Below, one piece after another: positions 44,378 through 52,212 of a stretch of 52,212 bases of DNA. The position numbers and the translations under genes were made by a program. Origin of the DNA: Chthoniobacter flavus (GTDB lineage Bacteria > Verrucomicrobiota > Verrucomicrobiia > Chthoniobacterales > Chthoniobacteraceae). The notes under the pieces were generated by a model that saw only the letters and a list, made by a program, of their open reading frames with translations, was not told the DNA's origin and searched no databases. Position 1 is the first letter of the stretch; each line of letters starts with the position of its first letter. The stretch spans positions 1 to 52,212 of the forward strand of contig CAMAUX010000037.1 in the NCBI GenBank assembly GCA_945861435.1, written 5' to 3'.

Positions 44378-45301
44378 CTATTTACCGGCAGGCTCCCCAC
44401 CCGTCTCAGCGGGCAGGGACTTGTTTTTGATCCAGACGTATTCCTTCCACGCGCCTTCGTAGAGTCTCACATTAGGGTAGCCGGCCACGTGCTTGAGGTA
44501 GAAGCGCAACAGGCTGCCTTCGCGAGAGGTGCCGCAGTAGCAGATGATGTTTTTGTCAGGCGTGATGCCCGCCTTCTCCAACTCGCCCTTGGTTTCGGAG
44601 AACGGCTTGAACTTGTGAGTGTTGCCTTTCTCCATCAACCGCGCCCAGTGGAAGCTGATCGCGCCTGGGATGTGGCCCTTGCGCAGCCAGACTTCGTCTT
44701 CGCCCTTGAACTCATTGAGAGGGCGCGCGTCGATCAGCACGTCACCGATTTTTCCTCCCCGCTTTTGGACTTCTTCAATGTCGGCGGCGATGCCCAAGTC
44801 CATCTTTGGAGGGAGATGGCCAACAGGATTCCCAAAGTAATCCTGCACCGTTGGAAAACCCTGCTGCTGCCACTCGGGCAGACCCCCATCGACGATCTTG
44901 ATGTCCTTTACTCCGAATTTTTCCAACACATGCACGACCATCGTGCTGCTGAGGATTTCGTCGTTCGGCAGTTCGCCGCCAGTGGCATAAACGAGATGCA
45001 GCCGATCCTTGTCCACTCCCGCTCGAAGCAGCAAAGCCTTGGTCAGATCGTCGGGAAGATACTGCACTGGCACGCCTTTGTCCGTGCCGCGCAGTGTGTC
45101 GAACTCGAGGTGATGGGCCGTCGGCAGGTGGCCGCGGAAGTAGTCTTTGTAGCCGCCGCGTGTATCGAGGACGATCGGCCGCTTGTTCGCGTCTGGATTG
45201 TCGATGAGTTTCTTCGCTTCGGCAGCTGAGATAATGCCGATGTCAGCGATGGCGCAATGCGCGGCAACCGCGAGCGTGGCGAAGGCGAGGACGGGTTTCA
45301 T
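44378..45301 (-). CDS. Exported tandem-rhodanese sulfurtransferase
   Basis: 307 residues from ATG 45301, with signal peptide MKPVLAFATLAVAAHCAIAD. Two rhodanese domains follow. The first (about 30-140; IVLDTRGGYKDYFRGHLPTAHH) lacks the active cysteine. The second (about 170-295; VLIDARPLNEFKGED) has the active loop C256-GTSREGS and is probably catalytic, transferring sulfane sulfur. The inactive-active tandem layout is usual for thiosulfate or 3-mercaptopyruvate sulfurtransferases, here placed in the periplasm by the signal. It is the first gene of an operon with the PiT gene, divergent from arsR. Confidence 0.87.
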   Translation of the reverse strand: MKPVLAFATLAVAAHCAIADIGIISAAEAKKLIDNPDANKRPIVLDTRGGYKDYFRGHLPTAHHLEFDTLRGTDKGVPVQYLPDDLTKALLLRAGVDKDRLHLVYATGGELPNDEILSSTMVVHVLEKFGVKDIKIVDGGLPEWQQQGFPTVQDYFGNPVGHLPPKMDLGIAADIEEVQKRGGKIGDVLIDARPLNEFKGEDEVWLRKGHIPGAISFHWARLMEKGNTHKFKPFSETKGELEKAGITPDKNIICYCGTSREGSLLRFYLKHVAGYPNVRLYEGAWKEYVWIKNKSLPAETGGEPAGK

Positions 45302-45345
45302 TTGGGTCGTGATCGTTTTTGGAGCGAGGGGATTCCGAGGGCATG

Positions 45346-45367
45346 TATATGCCTTGTAAGGCATATA
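45346..45367. promoter_or_regulatory. Palindromic operator for the ArsR-type regulator
   Basis: Perfect inverted repeat: arms TATATGCCTT (45346-45355) and AAGGCATATA (45358-45367) with a 2-bp spacer. On the plus strand TATAAT at 45366-45371 overlaps the right arm and is a good -10 for the regulator gene. It lies between divergent start codons (45301 and 45413), so binding here should repress both directions. Arm length and spacing suit ArsR/SmtB dimers. Confidence 0.82.
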
Positions 45368-45412
45368 TAATGCAGGATTGCTGCCAAGCAGGAAAAGGCG
45401 CGAGTGTGTTTC

Positions 45413-45718
45413 ATGGCCGCAGCCGATTGCACCGATATCCTCAAGGCCCTTGCCGACCGCACCCGCCAGCGGCTCGTCAAAGCGCTCCTCGCCGGCGATC
45501 TCGGCGTTAACGAACTCTCCGGACGCCTCGAAGTGTCGCAATACAACACGTCCAAGCATCTGCGAGTCCTCAAGAGCGCCGGCATCGTCGATCTCCGCAC
45601 CATCGGTCAACGCCACGAGTACTTCATCGCTACGGCCTTTCGACGTCGACTCGCACGCGAAGGAACGACACTCGATTTCGGCTGCTGCACGTTCCGCATG
45701 GACCAGCTCCCAGATTAG
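45413..45718 (+). CDS. ArsR/SmtB-family regulator with a Cys-Cys C-terminal motif
   Basis: 101 residues from ATG 45413; a GTG at 45404 is also possible. The winged HTH is clear: ILKALADRTRQRLVKALL, VNELSGRLEVSQYNTSKHL and HLRVLKSAGIVDLRTIGQRHEY. C6 lies near the N-terminus and C91-C92 in LDFGCCTFRMD near the C-terminus, positions where family members place metal- or persulfide-sensing cysteines. With a rhodanese and PiT gene across the operator, a sulfur or oxyanion signal is possible. It probably represses both itself and the divergent operon. Confidence 0.85.
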   Translation: MAAADCTDILKALADRTRQRLVKALLAGDLGVNELSGRLEVSQYNTSKHLRVLKSAGIVDLRTIGQRHEYFIATAFRRRLAREGTTLDFGCCTFRMDQLPD

Positions 45719-46185
45719 AAGCCCGCCGATCGAGAGGCGGCATCCAACTCACGAGGTTCGACTTCTGGTTGATCTCAATGCTGAGGTCACAGGATCGTGG
45801 GGGCATCGTGTGGGAAGTAAGGACTCATCACGTGATCCCTGGTTTTCACTGCCGCCTTCAGACACCGCGGTTGCTCCCGTTACGGGCGCTCCCGAGATGT
45901 ACTGCACCAACCCACATCGCTGTCGTGGCTTGAAAGGCCGCGAGCGACTTTGGCGGATCTCAGCCACCAAACGCTTTGTCGCAGGCCACACGCACGCACC
46001 CCTTCCGAGCCTGAAGCGACCTGTCCATTCCGCGATGAATGGCAGGCGGACGCGACGGGACGCCTCAGGTTCCCAGACACTTTTTTACAGACCTCGTGCG
46101 GTCGCATCTCCCCGGGAACTTCGCCTCGCCAGCGGCGCGCCTCCCAGCCTAGGCTGCGCGCTCTTCCCCCTCCACCCCTCCCCCC
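45719..46185. other. Gap between arsR and the sugar-isomerase-like gene
   Basis: 467 bases; no gene is supported on either strand (long antisense frames have no domain). A pyrimidine-rich stretch precedes the start at 46186. No structured RNA was recognised. Confidence 0.45.
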
Positions 46186-47091
46186 ATGGACCGACGTCAC
46201 TTCCTGCTCACCAGCGCCGCCGCGATCGCCGGCACGCTCACCCGCGAAAGCCTCGCCCAGAACACAGCGGCCCCCACAGCCGTGAAGATCAAGAAGGCCG
46301 TGAACCTCGGCATGATCAAGGGTGCCGCTGGCGCCTCCATCGCCGACCGCTTCAAGATGGCGCGGGATGCGGGATTTGAGGGCGTCGAACTCAACCTTCC
46401 GGACGACAACCTCAGCGTGGAGATTCTTCAGGATGCGCGCGCCCAGAGCGGACTCGAGATCGCCGGCATCATCTGCACGCCGCACTGGAGCTTTCCACTT
46501 TCCGATCCGGATCCGGCCAAGCGCGAACGCACGGTGCGCGGCCTGCAGCTCGCACTCCGGCAAGGCGGCGAACTGGGATGCACCCGTGTGCTCCTCGTTC
46601 CGGGTGTGGTCACCGAAAGGGTGAACTACGCGCAATGTTGGGAGCGCGCGGTGGAGGGAATCAAACGCTGCGTGGAAACCGCCGAACAGTCCAAGTGCGC
46701 GATCGCCATCGAGAACGTCTGGAACAAGTTCATCATGAACGGAGCCGAGGCCGCCCGCTTTGTGGATGAATTCAAGAGCCCGTGGGTCGGCTGGCACTTC
46801 GACATCGGCAACTGCGTCATCAACGGCTGGCCCGAACACTGGCCCCAGCTTCTCGGCAAGCGGATCCTGAACCTCCACATCAAGGAGTTCAGCCGCAAGA
46901 AGGCGAATGACGAGGGAATGGGCAAAGGCTTCGGCGTCGAACTCGGCGAAGGCGATGTGAACTGGCCCGCCGTCATGCAGGCCGTCCGCGACACAGGCTA
47001 CACGGGCTACGGCATCGCCGAAGTCCCCGGCGGAGACGCGCAGCGCCTCCAGTTTCTCTCCGAGCGCATGACCAAGCTGCTCAACGGCTGA
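46186..47091 (+). CDS. Tat-exported sugar phosphate isomerase/epimerase-like TIM barrel
   Basis: 301 residues. The Tat signal MDRRHFLLTSAAAIAGTLTRE is followed by an AP-endonuclease-2-like TIM barrel. Metal-site residues expected for the family are seen: E in AIENVWN, D and H in WHFDIGN, H in LNLHIKEF and the terminal E in IAEVPGG. These proteins isomerise or epimerise free sugars, keto-sugars or inositols, typically with Mn or Co. Tat export of the domain is common in Planctomycetota and Verrucomicrobiota. The substrate cannot be told. It is monocistronic, with the next gene on the opposite strand. Confidence 0.86.
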   Translation: MDRRHFLLTSAAAIAGTLTRESLAQNTAAPTAVKIKKAVNLGMIKGAAGASIADRFKMARDAGFEGVELNLPDDNLSVEILQDARAQSGLEIAGIICTPHWSFPLSDPDPAKRERTVRGLQLALRQGGELGCTRVLLVPGVVTERVNYAQCWERAVEGIKRCVETAEQSKCAIAIENVWNKFIMNGAEAARFVDEFKSPWVGWHFDIGNCVINGWPEHWPQLLGKRILNLHIKEFSRKKANDEGMGKGFGVELGEGDVNWPAVMQAVRDTGYTGYGIAEVPGGDAQRLQFLSERMTKLLNG

Positions 47092-47151
47092 TCACGCCGC
47101 GGCTGAATTCGACCGGCCGCAACGCGCCCCCGGCTCGGCGCGGCTCCAGAC

Positions 47152-47775
47152 TCACTTCGAAGCCTGCGCCAACTTCTCAAACTCCGCGCAGGAAGCTTTC
47201 ACGGCCACGCCCCACTGCGTCGAGAGGTCCTTGAGATCTGCACCGCCCGCCTTGGAGAGGCGCTCCAGGACACCCTCCAACGCCTTCCCCTCGCGCACTG
47301 CGATCTTCAGGAACTCCTCCGCATACGTGCCAGTCTCCCCGTCCTTCTTGGACCCCTTGGCATGCTGGTCTTTCGCGGAACTGCTCTTCCCTCCGCTGCG
47401 TGTCCCCTTGAGCTGCGCAAAGGCCTTCTTGTCATCGCCGCTCAGGACCGTGGGAATCTCATCCCCGGATGCCTGTGCCATCGGTGCGAGCGCCGCCCAC
47501 ACCGCATCGCACGTGTCAGCGGCCTTGCGCCCGGCCACGACCATCTCCTTGGACACGGCGCCGGAATCGGCCTTCGCAGTGCGCTTGAGATCCAGCAGCA
47601 CCGCGTGCAGCAGGTAAATCTTTGCCAGCGCCTCCTTCACCACAGCACGCTCTCCCGCCTCAAGCTTCCTCGGCTTCGGCGAGGACACCGCCGCAGCAGC
47701 AGAGGGCGACTGCGCGCCGCAAGGGACACCAAGCATCAACAGCATGAGCGCAAAGATTCGGATCAGACTTTTCAT
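47152..47775 (-). CDS. Small exported protein of unknown function
   Basis: 207 residues from ATG 47775, with signal peptide MKSLIRIFALMLLMLGVPCGAQ. The rest is helical and rich in Ala, Lys and Glu, with a Ser/Lys-rich linker (SGGKSSSAKDQHAKGSKK). The final helix contains WGVAVKASCAEFEKLAQ. No known domain was recognised. It lies 75 nt downstream of the zwf-type gene on the same strand and could be cotranscribed. Confidence 0.65.
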   Translation of the reverse strand: MKSLIRIFALMLLMLGVPCGAQSPSAAAAVSSPKPRKLEAGERAVVKEALAKIYLLHAVLLDLKRTAKADSGAVSKEMVVAGRKAADTCDAVWAALAPMAQASGDEIPTVLSGDDKKAFAQLKGTRSGGKSSSAKDQHAKGSKKDGETGTYAEEFLKIAVREGKALEGVLERLSKAGGADLKDLSTQWGVAVKASCAEFEKLAQASK

Positions 47776-47850
47776 TGGTGAAAAAACGCGGCACCCGGCA
47801 CCCAGCCTTCGCGTTGGGGCGGGCGGATCAGGTGCAATCAGGCTGCGCAA

Positions 47851-49848
47851 CTATGCATGGTCATTGCTCCCAGCCATCAACTGCCGCGCCGGGATCGCAA
47901 TCTGGTAGCGCTCCCGAGCCACTGCGCTCATCGCCTCCGCGAAATGCGGATAATCGCGCAGGATGCGGAAGAACTCATGCTGCTCGAGCACGAACAGGTC
48001 GCAGCGCCCCACGGCACGTACCGTGCCCGTGCGCGGCACGGATGCGAGGAGACCGACCTCACCGAAGAAATCGCCGGTCTTGAGTTGCGCGAGGACCTTA
48101 CCGGCGGCATCGACCACCTCCACCTCGCCCTGACACAGCAGGTACATCTCTTGCGCGACCGCACCGCATTCGATGATGACCTCCCCGGCCTCGATCGACA
48201 CGGACCGCAGCGCCATGATCACCGCCTTGAGCAGCATCGGATCAGCCCCCTTGAAAAGCGGGGACCGTTCGAGAGTCTCGGGCGTGACCACCTCGAACCA
48301 GCGCCGTCCATCGCGGCGCACCAGTTCATCCGCAGCCTTCGGCCCCCACGAATTGCGGGAGTAATTCGGGAAGCTATCGCCGGCGGGATGGGACTTCCAG
48401 TAGTCGAGCAGCGGCTGGGCGACCCTCCATGCGGCCTCCACGAGGTCGCCGCGGGAGAAGAGCGTGGCGTCTCCGCGCGAGCACGAGTAGAGCATCACCT
48501 CGTACCCCGTGTACCGGGAGGCCTTGAACGCACTGCCGTAGTTGAACGTCATGTCGACCTGCTGCAGGTCTAGGACGGGCCCGGGGACCTTCGCCTGAAA
48601 CATGAGGCCGATACCCTGCGTAGGCTGGATGTGAAACACCAGCCGGTTGGCATCCAGTTGCGTCACCGCCGAACCCCGCATCGTGGCGAGCGGTGGTTTC
48701 TTGAACTCCACCACGATCTCTGTGCCCCGCTTCCACAGGGCCTTCCCGGACCGCAGGTAAATGGGGACCCCCGCCCAGCGGAGGTTGTCGATGTGCAGAC
48801 GTGCGGCGGCAAATGTCTCCGTGTCGGATCCGGGCGCCACGTCCTTCTCCTGGCGGTAACCGGGTTTGTCGACGGAGCCGTCCGCCTTGTGCGAGGGGCC
48901 GTACTGTCCGCGAACCACATAGCGCTCCACCTCCTTCGGCTCGTAGACACGCACCGCCTGCAGGAGCTTCGCCTTCTCGTTGCGGATGGCATTGGATTCA
49001 AAAGAGCCGGGGGCCTCCATGCACAGGTACGCGAGCATCTGGAACATGTGGTTTTGCATCATGTCCCGCAGCACGCCCGAGCTGTCGTAGTATCCGCCAC
49101 GACCCTGCACATCCACGGCCTCGCAAACATTGAACTGGATGTTGTCGATGTTGTCTTTGTTCCAGAGCGGCTCAAACATCCCGTTCGTAAACCGGAACGC
49201 CAGAAGGTTCTGCACCGTCTCTTTCCCAAGGTAGTGATCCACCCGGTAGATCTGGCTCTCGTCCCAGTATCGCAGGATCTCCTCGTTGAGTTTCAACGCC
49301 GACTCCAGATCCGTCCCGAACGGCTTCTCCACAATGATCCGCTTCCAGCCAGGCCCCTCCCGGAAACCGGCCTTTGCGAGGGTCTCACAAAGGCTGCCGA
49401 AGAAGCGCGGTGCCATCGCGAAATAAAACAGCACGTTGCCCTGCGCACCCACCTCCGCATCCAACCGCGCCACGGTCTTCCGCAGCGCCGTGAAGTCCTC
49501 CACCGTGATGTTGCTGGGCTCGTAATGCAACCGGCTCATCAGCCGGTCGCATTGCTCATCGTCAAACTCCTTGCGCGTGTGAAACGCCCGCAGCCCCTCC
49601 TCCTTCCCCGCCATGGATGCCCGGAACTCCGCAGAATCCATCTTGGTGCGCGACGTGCCCAGCACCGCGAAGTTCTCCGAAAGCAGCCCGTCGCATACAA
49701 GGTTGTAGAGCGCCGGCATCAGCAACCGCTTAGTCAGATCCCCGCTCGCCCCGATAATCACCATGACACAGGGCTCGCTTTTCGCGATCGCAGCAAGGGA
49801 ATCGCTGCTCACGACGGAGAGCGCAATAGACGGGGTGGTTCCAGACAT
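47851..49848 (-). CDS. zwf: Glucose-6-phosphate dehydrogenase fused to a cyclic-nucleotide-binding domain
   Basis: About 665 residues from ATG 49848 (TTG at 49854 is an alternative), against about 490-510 for a normal enzyme. The dehydrogenase part has IGASGDLTKRLLMPALY (GASGDL at 33-38), IVEKPFGTDLESA and the active-site RVDHYLGKE (H205). The added C-terminal part (about 524-650) is a cNMP-binding domain. Its phosphate-binding cassette FGEVGLLASVPRTGTV has G596-E597 and R606 present, so it should bind a cyclic nucleotide. The first enzyme of the oxidative pentose-phosphate pathway may be regulated directly by cAMP or cGMP. Fusion is visible in one uninterrupted frame. Confidence 0.9.
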   Translation of the reverse strand: MSGTTPSIALSVVSSDSLAAIAKSEPCVMVIIGASGDLTKRLLMPALYNLVCDGLLSENFAVLGTSRTKMDSAEFRASMAGKEEGLRAFHTRKEFDDEQCDRLMSRLHYEPSNITVEDFTALRKTVARLDAEVGAQGNVLFYFAMAPRFFGSLCETLAKAGFREGPGWKRIIVEKPFGTDLESALKLNEEILRYWDESQIYRVDHYLGKETVQNLLAFRFTNGMFEPLWNKDNIDNIQFNVCEAVDVQGRGGYYDSSGVLRDMMQNHMFQMLAYLCMEAPGSFESNAIRNEKAKLLQAVRVYEPKEVERYVVRGQYGPSHKADGSVDKPGYRQEKDVAPGSDTETFAAARLHIDNLRWAGVPIYLRSGKALWKRGTEIVVEFKKPPLATMRGSAVTQLDANRLVFHIQPTQGIGLMFQAKVPGPVLDLQQVDMTFNYGSAFKASRYTGYEVMLYSCSRGDATLFSRGDLVEAAWRVAQPLLDYWKSHPAGDSFPNYSRNSWGPKAADELVRRDGRRWFEVVTPETLERSPLFKGADPMLLKAVIMALRSVSIEAGEVIIECGAVAQEMYLLCQGEVEVVDAAGKVLAQLKTGDFFGEVGLLASVPRTGTVRAVGRCDLFVLEQHEFFRILRDYPHFAEAMSAVARERYQIAIPARQLMAGSNDHA

Positions 49849-50157
49849 AGCCAACCTCTAGTCGACCCATCCACGGCTGAAAAGCGCCGAAGGTAAACTT
49901 AACTAATTTAGACATCCCTGCCTCCCCCGCAATGACTTCCAAGCATCCTTCGCCCCCCGGCCCGGCCGACTAAAACCACCAACACCGGAAGGTAAAGAAC
50001 GTCGGATTGAACCGCGGTAAAACCAACGACCACAGGGATTTTTGCCATCCAGCATCATCCGCGCAGGCCCCGCCAATCGCACCGCGGCAACAAGCCCGCG
50101 GGATGGCACTTGCGCCTCGGGGAGCTTCCGGATAGATTCCCGCCCCTTTTTACTTTT
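49849..50157. other. Divergent promoter region between zwf and ilvB
   Basis: 309 bases with no gene. An AT-rich patch (AAACTTAACTAATTTAGAC, 49895-49913) probably contains promoter elements, though no well-matched -35/-10 pair was found. No leader peptide, T-box or riboswitch for ilvB was recognised. Confidence 0.45.
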
Positions 50158-51996
50158 ATGAGCAAGACCTCGTCCACCCAATCCAAAGCCGCACCGGCGG
50201 CGCCCGAACGTGGTGAAACCATGAGCGGCGCGGAGATCCTCGTCGCCTGCCTTGAGCGCGAAGGGGTGGACACCATCTTCGCCTATCCCGGCGGTGCATC
50301 CATGCACATGCATCAGGCTCTGACCAAGTCGACGAAGATCCGCACCTTCCTGCCCCGTCATGAACAGGGCGGCGTGTTTGCCGCCGAAGGCTATGCCCGG
50401 GCAACCGGCAAGGCGGGTGTGGTGATGGCCACTTCGGGGCCCGGCGCAACCAACCTCGTCACCGGCATCGCAGACGCCTACCTCGACTCCACCCCGCTCG
50501 TGGCCATCACCGGCCAGGTGCCCCAGGCGATGATCGGCAAGGGCGCCTTCCAAGAGACGGACGTCTTCTCGGTCACCGCTCAAATCGTAAAGCACAACTA
50601 TCTGGTGATGGACGTTAACGACATCCCCCGGATTGTGAAGGAGGCCTTCTACATCGCCCAAAGCGGACGGCCCGGCCCGGTCCTCATCGATGTCCCCAAG
50701 AACATCCAGCTCGCCACCACACAGCCCGTCTTCCCGGCTGAGATCCACCTGCGCGGCTACGACCCGGTCAAGCACGCGGACGACCTCGCCCTCAACGAAG
50801 TCATGGGCCTCATCCGCGAGGCCAAGCGGCCCATGATCTACTGCGGCGGCGGCATCATCTCCGGGGAAGCCTCCGCAGAACTGCTCGAGTTCGCCGAACG
50901 CACACAGATCCCCGTGTCCACCACGCTCATGGGCATCGGCTGCTTCCCGGAAACCCACGAGCTCTCGCTCAAATGGCTCGGCATGCACGGCACCGTCTAC
51001 GCCAACAACGCCGTCAACGAAGCCGATCTCCTCCTCGCCATCGGCGTCCGCTTCGACGACCGCGTCACCGGCAAGATCAGTGAATTCGCCAAGCACGGCA
51101 CCATCGTCCACATCGACATCGACAGCTCCGAGATCAACAAAAACAAGGTGGTCCGCCTGCCCATCCAGAGCGACGTGAAGTACGCGCTCAACCGCCTCAA
51201 CGGCATGCTGGAGAAGGCCGGAAAGAAGCGCGTCACCGACAACAACTTCACCACCTTCCCCGCTTGGTACGCCCAGATCAAGGAATGGAAGGACAAGTTC
51301 CCCTTCACCTACAACGACACCGACGACGTCATCCAGCCCCAGTACGCCATCCAGCTCCTCTACAAGCTCACCAAGGGTGACGCCATCATCACCACCGGCG
51401 TCGGCCAGCACCAGATGTGGGCCGGCCAGTTCTTCGAATACACAGAGCCCCGCACCTTCATCTCCTCCGCGGGCCTCGGCTCCATGGGCTTCGGATACCC
51501 GGCCGCCATCGGCGCCAAGGTCGCCTTCCCAGACAAGCAGGTCGTCGACATCGATGGCGACGGCTCCTTCCTCATGAACGTTCAGGAGCTCGCGCTGGCT
51601 TATGTGGAAGGCATCGCCGCCAAGGCCATGATCCTCAACAACCAGTGGCTCGGCATGGTCGTCCAGTGGGAGGACCGCTTCTACAAAGGCAACCGCGGCC
51701 ACACGTTTTTGGGCGACCCCAAGCAAACCTACAACGGCAGCCTCGAAGACCCCACCGGCATCTATCCCGACTACGTCAAGATGTGCGCCGGCTTCGGCGT
51801 CACCTGCGAGCGCGTCATGCACAAGAAGGACCTCGCGGGCGCCATCCAGCGCATGCTCGATTCCAAGCAGGCCTACGTCCTCGACGTCATGGTCCCGTAC
51901 ACCGAGCACGTCCTGCCCATGATCCCCTCCGGCGGCACCTATAAGGACGTCATCTACGAAGGACGGCAAACGCTCAAGGCGGGCTCCGGCCTCTAA
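50158..51996 (+). CDS. ilvB: Acetolactate synthase large subunit
   Basis: 612 residues from ATG 50158. The ThDP enzyme domains are in order: N-terminal Pyr domain with catalytic E69 in LPRHEQGG and TSGPGATNLVTGIADAY; central FAD domain; C-terminal PP domain with the ThDP-Mg motif G467-D-G ending N494-N-Q (26 residues on). QVPQAMIGKGAFQETD marks an anabolic AHAS rather than a catabolic ALS. It catalyses the first shared step of valine/leucine/isoleucine synthesis. No small subunit gene (ilvN) appears in the 216 nt downstream, which begin with a repeat element. Confidence 0.93.
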   Translation: MSKTSSTQSKAAPAAPERGETMSGAEILVACLEREGVDTIFAYPGGASMHMHQALTKSTKIRTFLPRHEQGGVFAAEGYARATGKAGVVMATSGPGATNLVTGIADAYLDSTPLVAITGQVPQAMIGKGAFQETDVFSVTAQIVKHNYLVMDVNDIPRIVKEAFYIAQSGRPGPVLIDVPKNIQLATTQPVFPAEIHLRGYDPVKHADDLALNEVMGLIREAKRPMIYCGGGIISGEASAELLEFAERTQIPVSTTLMGIGCFPETHELSLKWLGMHGTVYANNAVNEADLLLAIGVRFDDRVTGKISEFAKHGTIVHIDIDSSEINKNKVVRLPIQSDVKYALNRLNGMLEKAGKKRVTDNNFTTFPAWYAQIKEWKDKFPFTYNDTDDVIQPQYAIQLLYKLTKGDAIITTGVGQHQMWAGQFFEYTEPRTFISSAGLGSMGFGYPAAIGAKVAFPDKQVVDIDGDGSFLMNVQELALAYVEGIAAKAMILNNQWLGMVVQWEDRFYKGNRGHTFLGDPKQTYNGSLEDPTGIYPDYVKMCAGFGVTCERVMHKKDLAGAIQRMLDSKQAYVLDVMVPYTEHVLPMIPSGGTYKDVIYEGRQTLKAGSGL

Positions 51997-52025
51997 CGCT
52001 CCAGACCAGGGGGGCCGCGGATGCA

Positions 52026-52212
52026 CCGAGACAAGGGCATCAGCCCTGCCTCGTTGAGGCTCGCGCCTTGCTGGGAAAGCCCGAGCAAGAAACGGGCCCT
52101 CGCAACTTCAGCATGCCGGAGGCATGAGAGAAAATTAGCCGGTGGTAGACGCAGTCCGCAAAGCGGACGAAGGGAACCACCGGACCACGTTCCCCCACGC
52201 GACGCGCCCCGG
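52026..52212 (+). repeat. Long multi-hairpin repeat, copy F (cut by right edge)
   Basis: ACAAGGGCATCAGCCCTGCCTCG head, CAACTTCAGCATGCC block, CATGCC-GGA-GGCATG hairpin, then the cleanest double stem in the window. Its outer arms are CCGGTGGT (52139-52146) and ACCACCGG (52176-52183), and its inner arms GTCCGC and GCGGAC (52154-52168, loop AAA). The element continues past 52212. Confidence 0.88.

Noticed and set aside
43511-45229. Long plus-strand open frame antisense to PiT and rhodanese genes
   Set aside because: Both minus-strand genes have clear family motifs; the antisense frame is Arg/Gln/His-rich and results from GC-rich codon bias.
49903-52026. 707-codon minus-strand frame opposite acetolactate synthase
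   Set aside because: Shadow of a highly conserved ilvB; Asp/Gly/Val-rich composition typical of antisense frames in GC-rich DNA.

Overview
GC-rich bacterial chromosome segment, most likely from the Planctomycetota-Verrucomicrobiota-Chlamydiota superphylum, with Verrucomicrobiota my first guess. The main reason is three large planctomycete-type cytochrome c proteins (PSCyt1-DUF1549-DUF1553, here called PSD1), each with a Tat-exported DUF1501 partner. Exported sulfatase, PDZ/HEAT (DUF6288-like) and Tat sugar-isomerase-like proteins agree with this. The lineage is inferred from gene content; there is no rRNA gene in the window. No tRNA, CRISPR array or prophage was recognised.

Layout. 1-816: non-coding, with what looks like the 5' end of a group II intron running off the left edge (minus strand). 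817-9691: DedA-like membrane protein, then a tightly packed set SDR - GntR/FCD regulator - PSD1 - DUF1501 - CocE-type hydrolase. 9736-10220: RelE-type toxin-antitoxin pair. 10359-20598: two more PSD1/DUF1501 modules. The first is split by an IS200-like Y1 transposase gene and an array of three 180-bp repeats; the second has inverted gene order. 20655-28608: a DNA-repair/light island. It holds a (6-4) photolyase of the Fe-S (PhrB) type, a photolyase-like FAD protein with unusual domain order, a renalase-like flavoprotein, a membrane protein and, convergently, SRPBCC - radical SAM - DUF4130 - DUF2256 in a coupled operon. 28690-29760: a dense cluster of repeats. 29912-30537: CopG/PIN toxin-antitoxin. 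30653-33076: PDZ/HEAT protein. 33557-35094: HipBA. 35352-39973: lipoprotein, sulfatase, and Sel1 plus C39-like peptidase on the minus strand. 40853-43327: exported protein of unknown function with an internal duplication. 43412-45718: PiT-type permease and exported tandem rhodanese, divergent from an ArsR regulator with a palindromic operator. 46186-51996: Tat sugar-isomerase-like protein, small exported protein, glucose-6-phosphate dehydrogenase fused to a cyclic-nucleotide-binding domain, and acetolactate synthase.

Themes. (1) A family of multi-hairpin repeats of about 250-300 bp (six long copies plus the 180-bp array) sits between gene blocks. Stems are kept while their sequence changes, and the best copy has 14-bp terminal inverted repeats. 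Two closely matching copies in opposite orientation bracket most of the repair island. (2) The repair island joins two photolyase-type proteins to the radical SAM/DUF4130 pair whose biochemistry is unknown. (3) Three PSD1/DUF1501 modules differ in accessory domains, suggesting different polymer targets. (4) Three unrelated toxin-antitoxin loci lie within 26 kb.
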